A stretch of DNA of 28,104 nt from Ga0074130 sp035492055 (lineage in GTDB: Bacteria; Pseudomonadota; Gammaproteobacteria; Burkholderiales; Rhodocyclaceae): the NCBI GenBank assembly GCA_035492055.1, contig DATJJR010000068.1, positions 1 to 28,104 on the forward strand. Reading direction: 5' to 3'. How positions within the stretch are numbered: position 1 is the stretch's first letter; every line of letters starts with the position of its first letter. The notes beneath the pieces were generated by a model that saw nothing but the letters and a program-made list of their open reading frames with translations, was not told the origin of the DNA and ran no database searches. A program made the position numbers and the translations under genes. This document shows, piece after piece, positions 7,098 through 14,422 of this stretch.

Positions 7098-7946
7098 ATG
7101 TCCACGCCAATCATGTTGCTTGTGCTGTTCTCAGCCTTGCTGCATGCAAGCTGGAATGCAGTAATCAAATCCGGCCGCGACAAGCTGGTTGACGTGGCGC
7201 TCGTCACCGGTAGCGCTGCGCTTATTGCGGCATTGGCGCTGCCATTCCTGATGCTGCCTGCATCCCAAAGCTGGCCTTACATCGCCGCTTCGGCGCTCAT
7301 CCACATCTTCTATTTTTTGCTCATTGGCGCTGCCTATCGCAGTGGCGACATGAGCCACGCGTATCCGTTGATGCGCGGTACGGCGCCACTGCTCATTGCC
7401 TTGGCGAGCGCACCTTTGGTGGGCGAACAATTGGCGCCGGGCGAGTGGGGTGGCGTACTGCTGATTTGCGGCGGCATTTTCGGCATGCTGCTGGCGCGTT
7501 CGGTGACTGGCCACAGCCATGGGCGCAGTTCACGTTTTGCGCTGATGAATGCCGTCGTGATCGCTGCCTATACCGTGCTCGACGGCGTTGGCGTACGCAT
7601 CTCCGGGCAACCAGTGTCGTATACATTGTGGATGTTCATGCTGCAGGCGATTCCCATCGTGGCCTGGACCGCAACGTACAAGCGTATTGAATTGGTCGCA
7701 GGTTTTCGCACACGCTGGCCACATGCACTGATTGGCGGCGCTTGTTCGATGGGGGCTTATGCCTTGATATTGCTTGCGATGGAACATGCACCGATTGCGC
7801 TGGTTGCCGCGCTGCGCGAAACCGCAATTCTCTTCGGCCTGGCCATTTCGGCGCTCTTCCTGAAAGAGCGACTCGGGGTACGACGACTCGTGCCTGCTGT
7901 TGTCATTCTGCTGGGTGTGGCGATGCTGAAACTGTCTTCTACCTGA
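7098..7946 (+). CDS. EamA-family (DMT superfamily) transporter
   Basis: A 282-residue integral inner-membrane protein with about ten hydrophobic segments in two EamA-like halves. It starts with LLVLFSALLHASWNAVIKSG; the HASWN motif is common in this DMT subgroup. It also shows SHAYPLMRGTAPLLIALA in the first half and the mirrored APIALVAALRETAILFGLAISALFLKE in the second. The substrate is unknown; related proteins are metabolite or drug exporters. It is not close to the transporter at 3606 by eye. The start is well set by AGGGGAG at 7086-7092, 5 nt before the ATG. It follows the ahpF terminator, so it should have its own promoter. The next gene begins 102 nt downstream and I see no terminator or clear promoter hexamers in that gap. 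Confidence 0.87.
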   Translation: MSTPIMLLVLFSALLHASWNAVIKSGRDKLVDVALVTGSAALIAALALPFLMLPASQSWPYIAASALIHIFYFLLIGAAYRSGDMSHAYPLMRGTAPLLIALASAPLVGEQLAPGEWGGVLLICGGIFGMLLARSVTGHSHGRSSRFALMNAVVIAAYTVLDGVGVRISGQPVSYTLWMFMLQAIPIVAWTATYKRIELVAGFRTRWPHALIGGACSMGAYALILLAMEHAPIALVAALRETAILFGLAISALFLKERLGVRRLVPAVVILLGVAMLKLSST

Positions 7947-8048
7947 CATCGTGAGTAAGGCCGGATTGCCCGTTATATTTGTATCAAATCTGCCTCAAAT
8001 GCCTGCCATACTCGACAAACGATCAATCAAATTTCTGCGCGTTTTTTT

Positions 8049-10361
8049 ATGAAGCATTTCGAAACGGGAAGCGAAATGGGAAGAGAAAACACGCTCCTTC
8101 GTGCAACGCTTGAAAACATGGCCCAAGGCGTTGCGATGTACGACGCCGAGCACCGGCTGGTGACATGGAATGAGCGTTTTGTCGAATACCTCGACATGCC
8201 GGTGGAGTTTCTCGGCACCGATAAAACTTTCTCCGACTACATCCGTTATCTCGGTAGCCGCGGCGAGTTCGGACCGGGGGCCGACATCGAGGTCGAGTTG
8301 AAGAAGCGCCTTGCGCTCCTCGACAAGTCGCATACCTTCGAACGCCTGCGTCCCGATGGGACCGTGCTTGAAGTGCGCCGCGATCCGGTGCCGGACGGCG
8401 GTTTCATCGCGATTTACACGGACATTACCGCGCGCAAGGAAGCCGAACGGCGGTTGCGTGAAGACGAGGAACGTTTCCGTGCCACCGACGCCGCATCACC
8501 CGTCGGACTCATCATCGTTTCCCGTGACGACGGCAGTATCCAGCATCTCAATCCGAGCTTTGTGGAAATCATTGGCCGCGATTCCAGCGAGTTGCTTGGC
8601 AAGCCAGCCGTTTCCCTGTTCGCTGACCTTGAACAGAGCGCGGCGTTGGCCGCTATCTTGAGCGGCGAATCCGGTCGCCGTACCGAGTTTCGTTTCGACC
8701 GTAATGGCGAATCCTGCTGCGTGATGATCTCGCTTGCCGATCTAGAGTTCCACGGCAACCGCTCGGTCGTGGCGAGCTTCGTCGACATCACTGATCGCGT
8801 TCGTGCCGAAGAGGAACTGAAAAAGGCCAAGGAAGCGGCCGAGTCGGCCAGTCGCGTCAAGTCGGCCTTCCTCGCCAACATGAGCCACGAATTGCGCACG
8901 CCGTTGAATGCCATCATCGGTTATAGCGAAATCCTCGTCGAGGATGCGGAGGATCGTGGCGACGATGCAAGCATCGCCGACCTTGGCAAAATCCAGTCCG
9001 CCGGCAAGCATTTGCTCGGCTTGATCAACGACATTCTCGATTTGTCCAAGATCGAGGCTGGCCGGATGGACGTTTATCTCGAACAGGTCTTCCTGTCGAA
9101 ACTCGTTTCCGACGTTAAAACCATTGTCGACCCGATGATGGGCAAGAACGACAATCGCTTTGTGATTGAATGCCCTGAGGGGATTGGTTCGCTGCGAACC
9201 GACCAGACGAAGCTCAAGCAAAATCTCATTAATCTGCTCAGCAATGCCGCCAAGTTCACCAAAGGCGGTGAAGTGCGACTTGCACTGTCGCGCTGTGATG
9301 ACGAGAACGGCACCAAGCGTATCCGGTTCGATGTCGCCGATACCGGCATCGGTATGAGTGATGAACAGATCGGCAAGCTGTTCCAATCCTTTACCCAGGC
9401 CGACTCCTCAACGACGCGAAACTTCGGCGGTACCGGCCTTGGGCTGACCATCACCCGGCATTTCTGCACGATGCTTGGCGGCACCGTTGAAGTGACAAGC
9501 GTTCCGGGCAAGGGCTCGACCTTCACGATGATCCTGCCCGATCAGGTTGCCAAGTCAGTTGCGCATGCACCCGCCGAACCGCGTGTTACGCGTCGAATCG
9601 ACGGCAAGGCCGGTATGAGGATTCTTGTCGTCGATGACGATCCGGCAGTGCACGAAGTTTTGTCGGCGACGCTATCCCGCGAAGGCCATGAAATCCTGCA
9701 TGCCTACGATGGTGACGAAGCGCTCAAGGCAATGCGGGCTGAACCGCCGGACATCGTCACGCTCGACGTGATGATGCCCAAGGTCGATGGTTGGTCGCTG
9801 CTCGGCATCATGAAGTCCGAGCCGGTGCTGCAAGGTATTCCCGTCATCATGCTGACCATCGTCGATGACCGCAATCTCGGCTTCTCGCTTGGTGCCTCGG
9901 AGTTCATGACCAAGCCGATCGATCGTGCTCGCTTGCTCGGGCTCATCAAGCAGTTCTCGCACGCGAACTCGGTTGTACTCGTCGTCGATGATGATGCCGA
10001 CGTGCGCGAGATTGTCCGTCAAGCCATCACCAGCGAAGGCCTCGTTGCCGCCGAGGCCGAGAACGGCCGCCGTGCACTCGAATGGCTGGATCAGAACGAA
10101 ACGCCGACACTCATCCTGCTCGATCTCATGATGCCTGAAATGGATGGCTTCGAATTCCTCGATCGCCTGCGCTGTCGCGACGATACTGCCGACGTTCCGG
10201 TCGTAGTCCTGACAGCGAAGGATCTGACGGAAACGGAGCGTGCGTTCCTTGCCGAACGCACAATCCTCGTCCTTAGCAAGAGTGCACAACCCGCCGGCAG
10301 TCTTGGCCACGCTATTGCTGCGCTTGCCGAGCGCGGTGCCAAAAGCGAAACGTCAACTTAG
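8049..10361 (+). CDS. soluble hybrid histidine kinase: PAS-PAS-HisKA-HATPase-REC-REC
   Basis: A 770-residue sensor kinase with no membrane segment or signal peptide, hence cytoplasmic. Order of domains: PAS (about 17-128, ending AIYTDITARKEAE), PAS (about 140-252, ending VASFVDITDR), a coiled linker, DHp with phosphoacceptor H280 in MSHELRTP, ATPase with N399, DTGIG (431-435) and GTGLG (461-465), receiver 1 with D573 and K622, and receiver 2 with D692 and K744. The PAS domains suggest a small-molecule, redox or light cue, but no ligand residues are recognisable. No HPt domain is attached. A second ATG at 8076 (residue 10) has a weak GGGAAG before it and may be the real start, since 8049 has no Shine-Dalgarno. 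The following receiver and cyclase genes make it the input of a three-gene signalling unit. Confidence 0.93.
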   Translation: MKHFETGSEMGRENTLLRATLENMAQGVAMYDAEHRLVTWNERFVEYLDMPVEFLGTDKTFSDYIRYLGSRGEFGPGADIEVELKKRLALLDKSHTFERLRPDGTVLEVRRDPVPDGGFIAIYTDITARKEAERRLREDEERFRATDAASPVGLIIVSRDDGSIQHLNPSFVEIIGRDSSELLGKPAVSLFADLEQSAALAAILSGESGRRTEFRFDRNGESCCVMISLADLEFHGNRSVVASFVDITDRVRAEEELKKAKEAAESASRVKSAFLANMSHELRTPLNAIIGYSEILVEDAEDRGDDASIADLGKIQSAGKHLLGLINDILDLSKIEAGRMDVYLEQVFLSKLVSDVKTIVDPMMGKNDNRFVIECPEGIGSLRTDQTKLKQNLINLLSNAAKFTKGGEVRLALSRCDDENGTKRIRFDVADTGIGMSDEQIGKLFQSFTQADSSTTRNFGGTGLGLTITRHFCTMLGGTVEVTSVPGKGSTFTMILPDQVAKSVAHAPAEPRVTRRIDGKAGMRILVVDDDPAVHEVLSATLSREGHEILHAYDGDEALKAMRAEPPDIVTLDVMMPKVDGWSLLGIMKSEPVLQGIPVIMLTIVDDRNLGFSLGASEFMTKPIDRARLLGLIKQFSHANSVVLVVDDDADVREIVRQAITSEGLVAAEAENGRRALEWLDQNETPTLILLDLMMPEMDGFEFLDRLRCRDDTADVPVVVLTAKDLTETERAFLAERTILVLSKSAQPAGSLGHAIAALAERGAKSETST

Positions 10362-10401
10362 ACCCACGACAACAAAATAAATCAGGGAGCGAAGAAGCAA
10401 C

Positions 10402-10773
10402 ATGGCGAAGATATTGCTCGTCGAAGACAATGAAATGAACCGTGACATGCTGTCGCGTCGTCTTATCCGTCAAGGCTTTGAGGTCGTGATGGCAATTGAT
10501 GGCCAGCAGGGCGTCGATATGGCATCCGTGGAAAAACCGGATCTCATTCTCATGGACATGAGCCTGCCGGTCATCAACGGCTGGGAGGCGACGGAAAAGG
10601 TCAAGGCGAACCCCGAGACAAAACACATTCCGGTGATCGCACTCACCGCGCACGCCATGGCCGAAGACCGCGAAAAATGTATCGCCGCAGGGTGTGACGA
10701 CTTCGATACCAAGCCTGTGGAGCTGCCGCGCCTACTTGAAAAAATCAAGGCGCTGCTCGCCAGGGCTGATTGA
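10402..10773 (+). CDS. single-domain response regulator (CheY/DivK-like)
   Basis: A 123-residue stand-alone receiver. It has the acidic pair E8/D9, phosphoacceptor D52 in LILMDMSLP, the switch Thr in ALTAHA, and K104 in TKP. The motif EDNEMNRDML and the ALTAHAMAEDREKCIAAGCDDF segment are typical of receivers that work with hybrid kinases in phosphorelays, not of flagellar CheY. It lies 40 nt after the hybrid kinase and its TGA shares one base with the ATG of the cyclase gene, so the two are translationally coupled. With no output domain, it probably acts as a phosphate shuttle or sink between the kinase and the cyclase, or binds a partner protein. Confidence 0.93.
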   Translation: MAKILLVEDNEMNRDMLSRRLIRQGFEVVMAIDGQQGVDMASVEKPDLILMDMSLPVINGWEATEKVKANPETKHIPVIALTAHAMAEDREKCIAAGCDDFDTKPVELPRLLEKIKALLARAD

Positions 10774-12368
10774 TGGAGATGAACGCGCCTGCCGCATGCG
10801 ACGAAGAAGAACGGCGTGTCCGGCGGGCGCTGTTGGCGCATCTCGGCCAGGAATTCATGGCGCCGGTGTCGTCGATCGTGGGCTACGCCGATATCCTGAT
10901 CGAGGAGGCGCGCGAGCGTTCGCTCGATGGCTATCTTCCTGATCTTGAGCGCATCGCTGCAGCCAGCGCAGCATTGCAATCGCTGTTGCGTTCCGTGCTT
11001 GCGCGTGATCCGATGGAAGACGATGCCACCTTCGATCGCGCCCGGCTGCGGCACGATCTGCGCACGCCGATCAATGCGATCAAAGGCTACGGCGAAATGC
11101 TCGCGGAAGACGCCGAAAGTGATGGCGAAGACGCGTTGCGCGCCGATCTCGACAAACTGCTTGACGCTGCCGACGGCATGCTGAAGCGCATTGATGCACT
11201 GGTCGACTTCAACGGCGCAGTTTTCAGCGGCACGGCACAGGATGCCGCAATATCGCCCGGTGCCATTGCGGCTGCGCGGACGATACGTTCGGTTGCCGCC
11301 GCGCCGTCGCGACCGGCGCCCAAGGGCCGCATCCTCATCGTGGACGACAACGCCTCGAATCGCGATCTTTTGAGTCGCCAGCTTTTGCGCGCCGGTCATA
11401 CGCCAGTGGAAGCAGATGGCGGTCATGCAGCACTGGCGCGAGTTTCTGAAGAGACGTTCGATCTTGTATTGCTCGATCTCATCATGCCGGAGATCAGCGG
11501 TTACGACGTTCTGCATCAACTCAAGGCCGATCCGCATACGCGCGACATTCCGGTACTTGTCATGTCGGCACTCGATGAGCTCGACAGCACGATCCGTTGC
11601 ATCGAGGCCGGTGCGGTCGATTTTCTCTCCAAGCCCATCGACACGACGCTGCTCTATGCGCGTATTAGTGCGAGTCTTGAAAACAAGCAGCTGCGCGATC
11701 GCGAAAAGGACATGCTGCTGGAGATCCAGCAGGAGAAGGCCCGCTATGAAGACCTGCTGCTCTCGATCCTGCCGCGCCCGATTGTTGACCGCATCAACAA
11801 CGGCGAGCAGATGATTGCCGACGAGGTCGAGGCGGTTACCATCCTGTTTGTCGACATCGTGAATTTCACACCGATGGCAGGGCGTCAATCAGCGACTGCG
11901 CTCGTACGCTTTCTGAACGAGATTTTTTCGGCTTTCGACGAGCTCACACAAAGGTTCGGCGGCGAAAAAATCAAGACAATCGGTGATGCCTACATGGTGG
12001 CCTTCGGCTTGCCTGATTCGCGACCCGATCATGTCGAGGCCGCAGCCTTGCTGGCCCGCGAGATATTGGGCACGGTCGGTAGCAACCTGCGCAGTCCCGA
12101 TGATCAGCCTGTTACCTTGCGGCTGGGGATGCACACCGGGCCAGCCATTGCCGGCATCATTGGTCAGCGTAAATTCTCTTTCGACGTTTGGGGCAGCACC
12201 GTCAACGTCGCGAGTCGCATGGAGTCGCACGGCGAACCAGGCCGCATTCACGTCAGTGAGAATGTCGCGCAGGCCCTTTCCGGCAAGTTCGCTTTTGTCG
12301 AGCGCGGCTTGGTCGAGGTGAAGGGGGCGGGTGCGATGCGAACCTTCTTCCTGGGTGATCCACTCTGA
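10773..12368 (+). CDS. DHp-like, DHp, REC, class III adenylate cyclase response regulator
   Basis: A 531-residue cytoplasmic protein of unusual design. Residues about 20-75 resemble a kinase dimerisation domain, but the phosphoacceptor position is Gln (Q26 in GQEFMAP). Residues about 88-145 are a second one with the His kept (H94 in RHDLRTPINAIKGY). No ATPase domain follows. A receiver spans about 186-300 (D191/D192, phosphoacceptor D235, K287). A coiled linker (about 301-341) leads to a class III cyclase (about 353-505) with metal Asps D361 and D405, transition-state N478 and R482, and purine-specifying K401 and D471, the pair found in adenylate, not guanylate, cyclases. The ATG at 10773 overlaps the preceding stop (TGATG); a TTG one codon earlier is less likely. 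Phosphorylation presumably controls cAMP synthesis. Confidence 0.9.
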   Translation: MEMNAPAACDEEERRVRRALLAHLGQEFMAPVSSIVGYADILIEEARERSLDGYLPDLERIAAASAALQSLLRSVLARDPMEDDATFDRARLRHDLRTPINAIKGYGEMLAEDAESDGEDALRADLDKLLDAADGMLKRIDALVDFNGAVFSGTAQDAAISPGAIAAARTIRSVAAAPSRPAPKGRILIVDDNASNRDLLSRQLLRAGHTPVEADGGHAALARVSEETFDLVLLDLIMPEISGYDVLHQLKADPHTRDIPVLVMSALDELDSTIRCIEAGAVDFLSKPIDTTLLYARISASLENKQLRDREKDMLLEIQQEKARYEDLLLSILPRPIVDRINNGEQMIADEVEAVTILFVDIVNFTPMAGRQSATALVRFLNEIFSAFDELTQRFGGEKIKTIGDAYMVAFGLPDSRPDHVEAAALLAREILGTVGSNLRSPDDQPVTLRLGMHTGPAIAGIIGQRKFSFDVWGSTVNVASRMESHGEPGRIHVSENVAQALSGKFAFVERGLVEVKGAGAMRTFFLGDPL

Positions 12369-12409
12369 ATACTGCTGTGATGCTCCTCGAGTCGGTCGCT
12401 GCATGACGC

Positions 12410-12415
12410 TACAAT
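12410..12415 (+). promoter_or_regulatory. candidate -10 element of tadA operon
   Basis: TACAAT ends 8 nt before the tadA ATG at 12424, and no Shine-Dalgarno precedes that ATG. If the hexamer is used, transcription would start at or next to the start codon, giving a leaderless mRNA. I see no good -35 at 16-18 nt upstream. Confidence 0.35.
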
Positions 12416-12423
12416 CACGCTCT

Positions 12424-12885
12424 ATGGACGAAACATTCATGCGCGTGGCGCTCGAACTGGCAATGACGGCCGGCAGCCTGGGTGAAGTGCCGGTCGGTGC
12501 CGTGGTCGTCAAGAACGGCGAAATCGTCGGGCGCGGCTACAACCAGCCCATTGGCAAGCACGATCCGACTGCACATGCCGAAGTGATGGCGTTACGCGAC
12601 GCAGCTCAGACGCTGAACAATTATCGCCTGCCTGGTTGCACGCTGTATGTCACGCTTGAGCCTTGTGCCATGTGCAGCGGCGCGATCATGCATGCACGGA
12701 TCGGTCGTGTTGTCTTTGGTGCGGCAGATCCGAAAACCGGTGTGGCCGGCAGTGTCATCAACCTTTATGCCGAAGACCGGCTCAATCACCACGCGACCAT
12801 CGAAGGCGGTGTATTGGCAGCCGAGTGCGGTGCATTGCTGTCGTCCTTTTTCGCCGCACGACGCAACAAGACAATCAGCGCATGA
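12424..12885 (+). CDS. tadA: tRNA-specific adenosine deaminase (tRNA Arg A34 to inosine)
   Basis: TadA converts the wobble adenosine of tRNA-Arg(ACG) to inosine and is essential in most bacteria. The 153-residue product has the zinc cytidine/deoxycytidylate deaminase signature: H51-A-E53 (zinc ligand and proton shuttle) and PCAMC with zinc ligands C81 and C84. It also has the family phrases VPVGAVVV, NNYRLPGCTLYVTLEPC and the GAIMHARI helix. I chose the ATG at 12424 because MDETFMRVALELA matches the usual TadA start; an in-frame ATG at 12403 would add seven residues. Its stop overlaps the next ATG (ATGA), so translation of the downstream fusion gene is coupled to it. Confidence 0.95.
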   Translation: MDETFMRVALELAMTAGSLGEVPVGAVVVKNGEIVGRGYNQPIGKHDPTAHAEVMALRDAAQTLNNYRLPGCTLYVTLEPCAMCSGAIMHARIGRVVFGAADPKTGVAGSVINLYAEDRLNHHATIEGGVLAAECGALLSSFFAARRNKTISA

Positions 12886-13790
12886 ATCCTTCTGACCAGC
12901 ACATTCGCATCAGCCTGCCTGCGCAGACGCTTGAGCTCATCAGCAACGACGGCACCCTGGTTCGTCGTTATCCCGTTTCAACTGCAAAGAACGGCGCCGG
13001 TGAAATGCGCGGCAGTTATTGCACGCCGACCGGCCATCACATCGTGCGTGCCAAGATCGGCGATGGCATGCCAATCCGTACCGTGTTCGTGGGGCGTCGC
13101 CCAACCGGTGAAATCTGGACGCCTGAGCTTCATGCCAGCGAACCCGGACGTGACTGGATGCTGACGCGCATTCTTTGGTTGTCGGGCACTGAGCGTGGCA
13201 TCAATCGCCTCGGGCGTGTCGACACGATGCGGCGCTACATCTATATCCACGGCAGTGCCGATACCGCCGTCATGGGCATACCCGGTTCACATGGCTGCAT
13301 CCGCATGCACAATGAGGATGTCCTCGAACTGTTTGATCTCGTCGATGCCGGTACGCCAGTCAACATTGTGCAGTTCTCGGTTGAAGACAGTAATTGGAGC
13401 GAGTTGCAGAGCAGCGCAAAACCCGTACGCGAAGCTGTGTTCGTGCAGGAACAGCAGGTACCGCGTGACATGGAGTGGGATGGCCACGATGCACCGAGCC
13501 GGCATGTCATTGCACGCAATGCGGCGGGTTTTCCGATCGGTACCGGGCGTTTGCTGCCTGACGGCCATATCGGTCGCATGGCCGTACTGCCTGACTGGCG
13601 GCATCACGATGTTGGCAGCGCAATTTTCGAGCGTCTGTTGCAACTTGCCAAAGCGAACCGCATGTCGAAGCTTGAACTGCATGCGCAAGTCCATGCGGAA
13701 GGCTTCTACACTCGCTACGGTTTTGCGGTCGAAGGCCCGCAATTCATGGAAGCCGGCATTCGACATGTACGCATGACGCGTACGCTATGA
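12882..13790 (+). CDS. L,D-transpeptidase (YkuD) fused to GNAT acetyltransferase
   Basis: A 302-residue two-domain protein. Residues about 7-165 form a YkuD-type L,D-transpeptidase domain with H123-GS and the catalytic SHGCIRM motif (H137, C139). Residues about 170-302 look like a GNAT N-acetyltransferase of the ElaA sort, with GRMAVLPDWR leading into the acetyl-CoA loop and ending FYTRYGFAVEGPQF. The acetyl-CoA loop reads RHHDVGS, so the first Gly of the R/QxxGxG motif is Asp (D243). No signal peptide is present, although most L,D-transpeptidases act on peptidoglycan in the periplasm. The start ATG overlaps the tadA stop by 4 nt and the stop overlaps the methyltransferase ATG by 4 nt. Substrates of both halves are unknown; the fusion suggests linked steps in peptidoglycan-fragment metabolism, but that is speculation. 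Confidence 0.9.
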   Translation: MNPSDQHIRISLPAQTLELISNDGTLVRRYPVSTAKNGAGEMRGSYCTPTGHHIVRAKIGDGMPIRTVFVGRRPTGEIWTPELHASEPGRDWMLTRILWLSGTERGINRLGRVDTMRRYIYIHGSADTAVMGIPGSHGCIRMHNEDVLELFDLVDAGTPVNIVQFSVEDSNWSELQSSAKPVREAVFVQEQQVPRDMEWDGHDAPSRHVIARNAAGFPIGTGRLLPDGHIGRMAVLPDWRHHDVGSAIFERLLQLAKANRMSKLELHAQVHAEGFYTRYGFAVEGPQFMEAGIRHVRMTRTL

Positions 13791-14380
13791 GCGACAAACC
13801 CTTTTCGCCGTCTTGTGAACGCAATCGCGACTTCATTCTTCCGGTATTGCGTGAACACTTTGCCGACTGTCGGCGCGTGATTGAAATCGGCAGCGGTACT
13901 GGTCAGCACGCGATTCATTTTGCTGCGGCCTTGCCGTATCTGATCTGGCAGACATCCGAATGCGAGGAACATTTGCCTGGCATGCGTTTGTGGCTGGACG
14001 AAGCCGCGTTGCCGAACGTGCCTGTGCCACTGCTGCTGAACGTGAACGATGCGTGGCCGCAGCAGAAATTCGATGCGGCCTTTACGGCCAATACGCTGCA
14101 CATCATGGCATGGCCTGAGGTCGAACGCTTTTTTGCGCAACTGTCGCAGGTGCTCGAGCGCGATTCAAGGCTGGTGATCTACGGCCCTTTCAACTACGGC
14201 GGGTACTTCACCAGCGAAAGCAATGCCGCCTTCGACGTCTGGCTGAAACGCGATGGTGCGCATCGCGGTATTCGCGACATTGAGGCCGTCAATGCCCTGG
14301 CCGAGCAAGCAGGCTTTCAGTTGCTTGAAGACGTGGAAATGCCGGCGAACAATCGTTGCCTGATTTTCGTACATGCATGA
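13787..14380 (+). CDS. DUF938-family class I SAM-dependent methyltransferase
   Basis: A 197-residue cytoplasmic protein with SAM-binding motif I at 33-42 (EIGSGTGQHA), a motif II-like acidic residue in TSECEEHLPGM, and the family phrases FSPSCERNRDFILPVL, ANTLHIMAWPEV and YGPFNYGGYFTSESN that mark DUF938. The family is widespread in proteobacteria and its substrate is, to my knowledge, not established. It is the last gene of the tadA operon, joined to the fusion gene by an ATGA overlap, and converges on cheB with 42 nt between the stops. Confidence 0.9.
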   Translation: MSDKPFSPSCERNRDFILPVLREHFADCRRVIEIGSGTGQHAIHFAAALPYLIWQTSECEEHLPGMRLWLDEAALPNVPVPLLLNVNDAWPQQKFDAAFTANTLHIMAWPEVERFFAQLSQVLERDSRLVIYGPFNYGGYFTSESNAAFDVWLKRDGAHRGIRDIEAVNALAEQAGFQLLEDVEMPANNRCLIFVHA

Positions 14381-14390
14381 GAGCTGGCTT

Positions 14391-14405
14391 GCAAACTGAG
14401 TTTGC
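14391..14405. other. small palindrome between convergent operons
   Basis: GCAAAC (14391-14396) and GTTTGC (14400-14405) form a perfect 6-bp stem around TGA, in the 42-nt gap between the DUF938 gene and cheB, which converge here. It could help end transcripts from both sides, but no T-run is present in either direction. Confidence 0.25.
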
Positions 14406-14422
14406 CGAGTCGATCACAGAAC

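Noticed and set aside
7947..8048. TATATT and TTGCCC upstream of the hybrid kinase as a promoter
   Set aside because: The two hexamers are adjacent instead of 16-18 nt apart, and no other pair with proper spacing was found.
10470..11888. A 472-codon open frame on the minus strand opposite the receiver and cyclase genes
   Set aside because: It lies opposite two genes with complete domain motifs, has no recognisable domain itself, and is explained by the GC-rich codon bias of the real strand.
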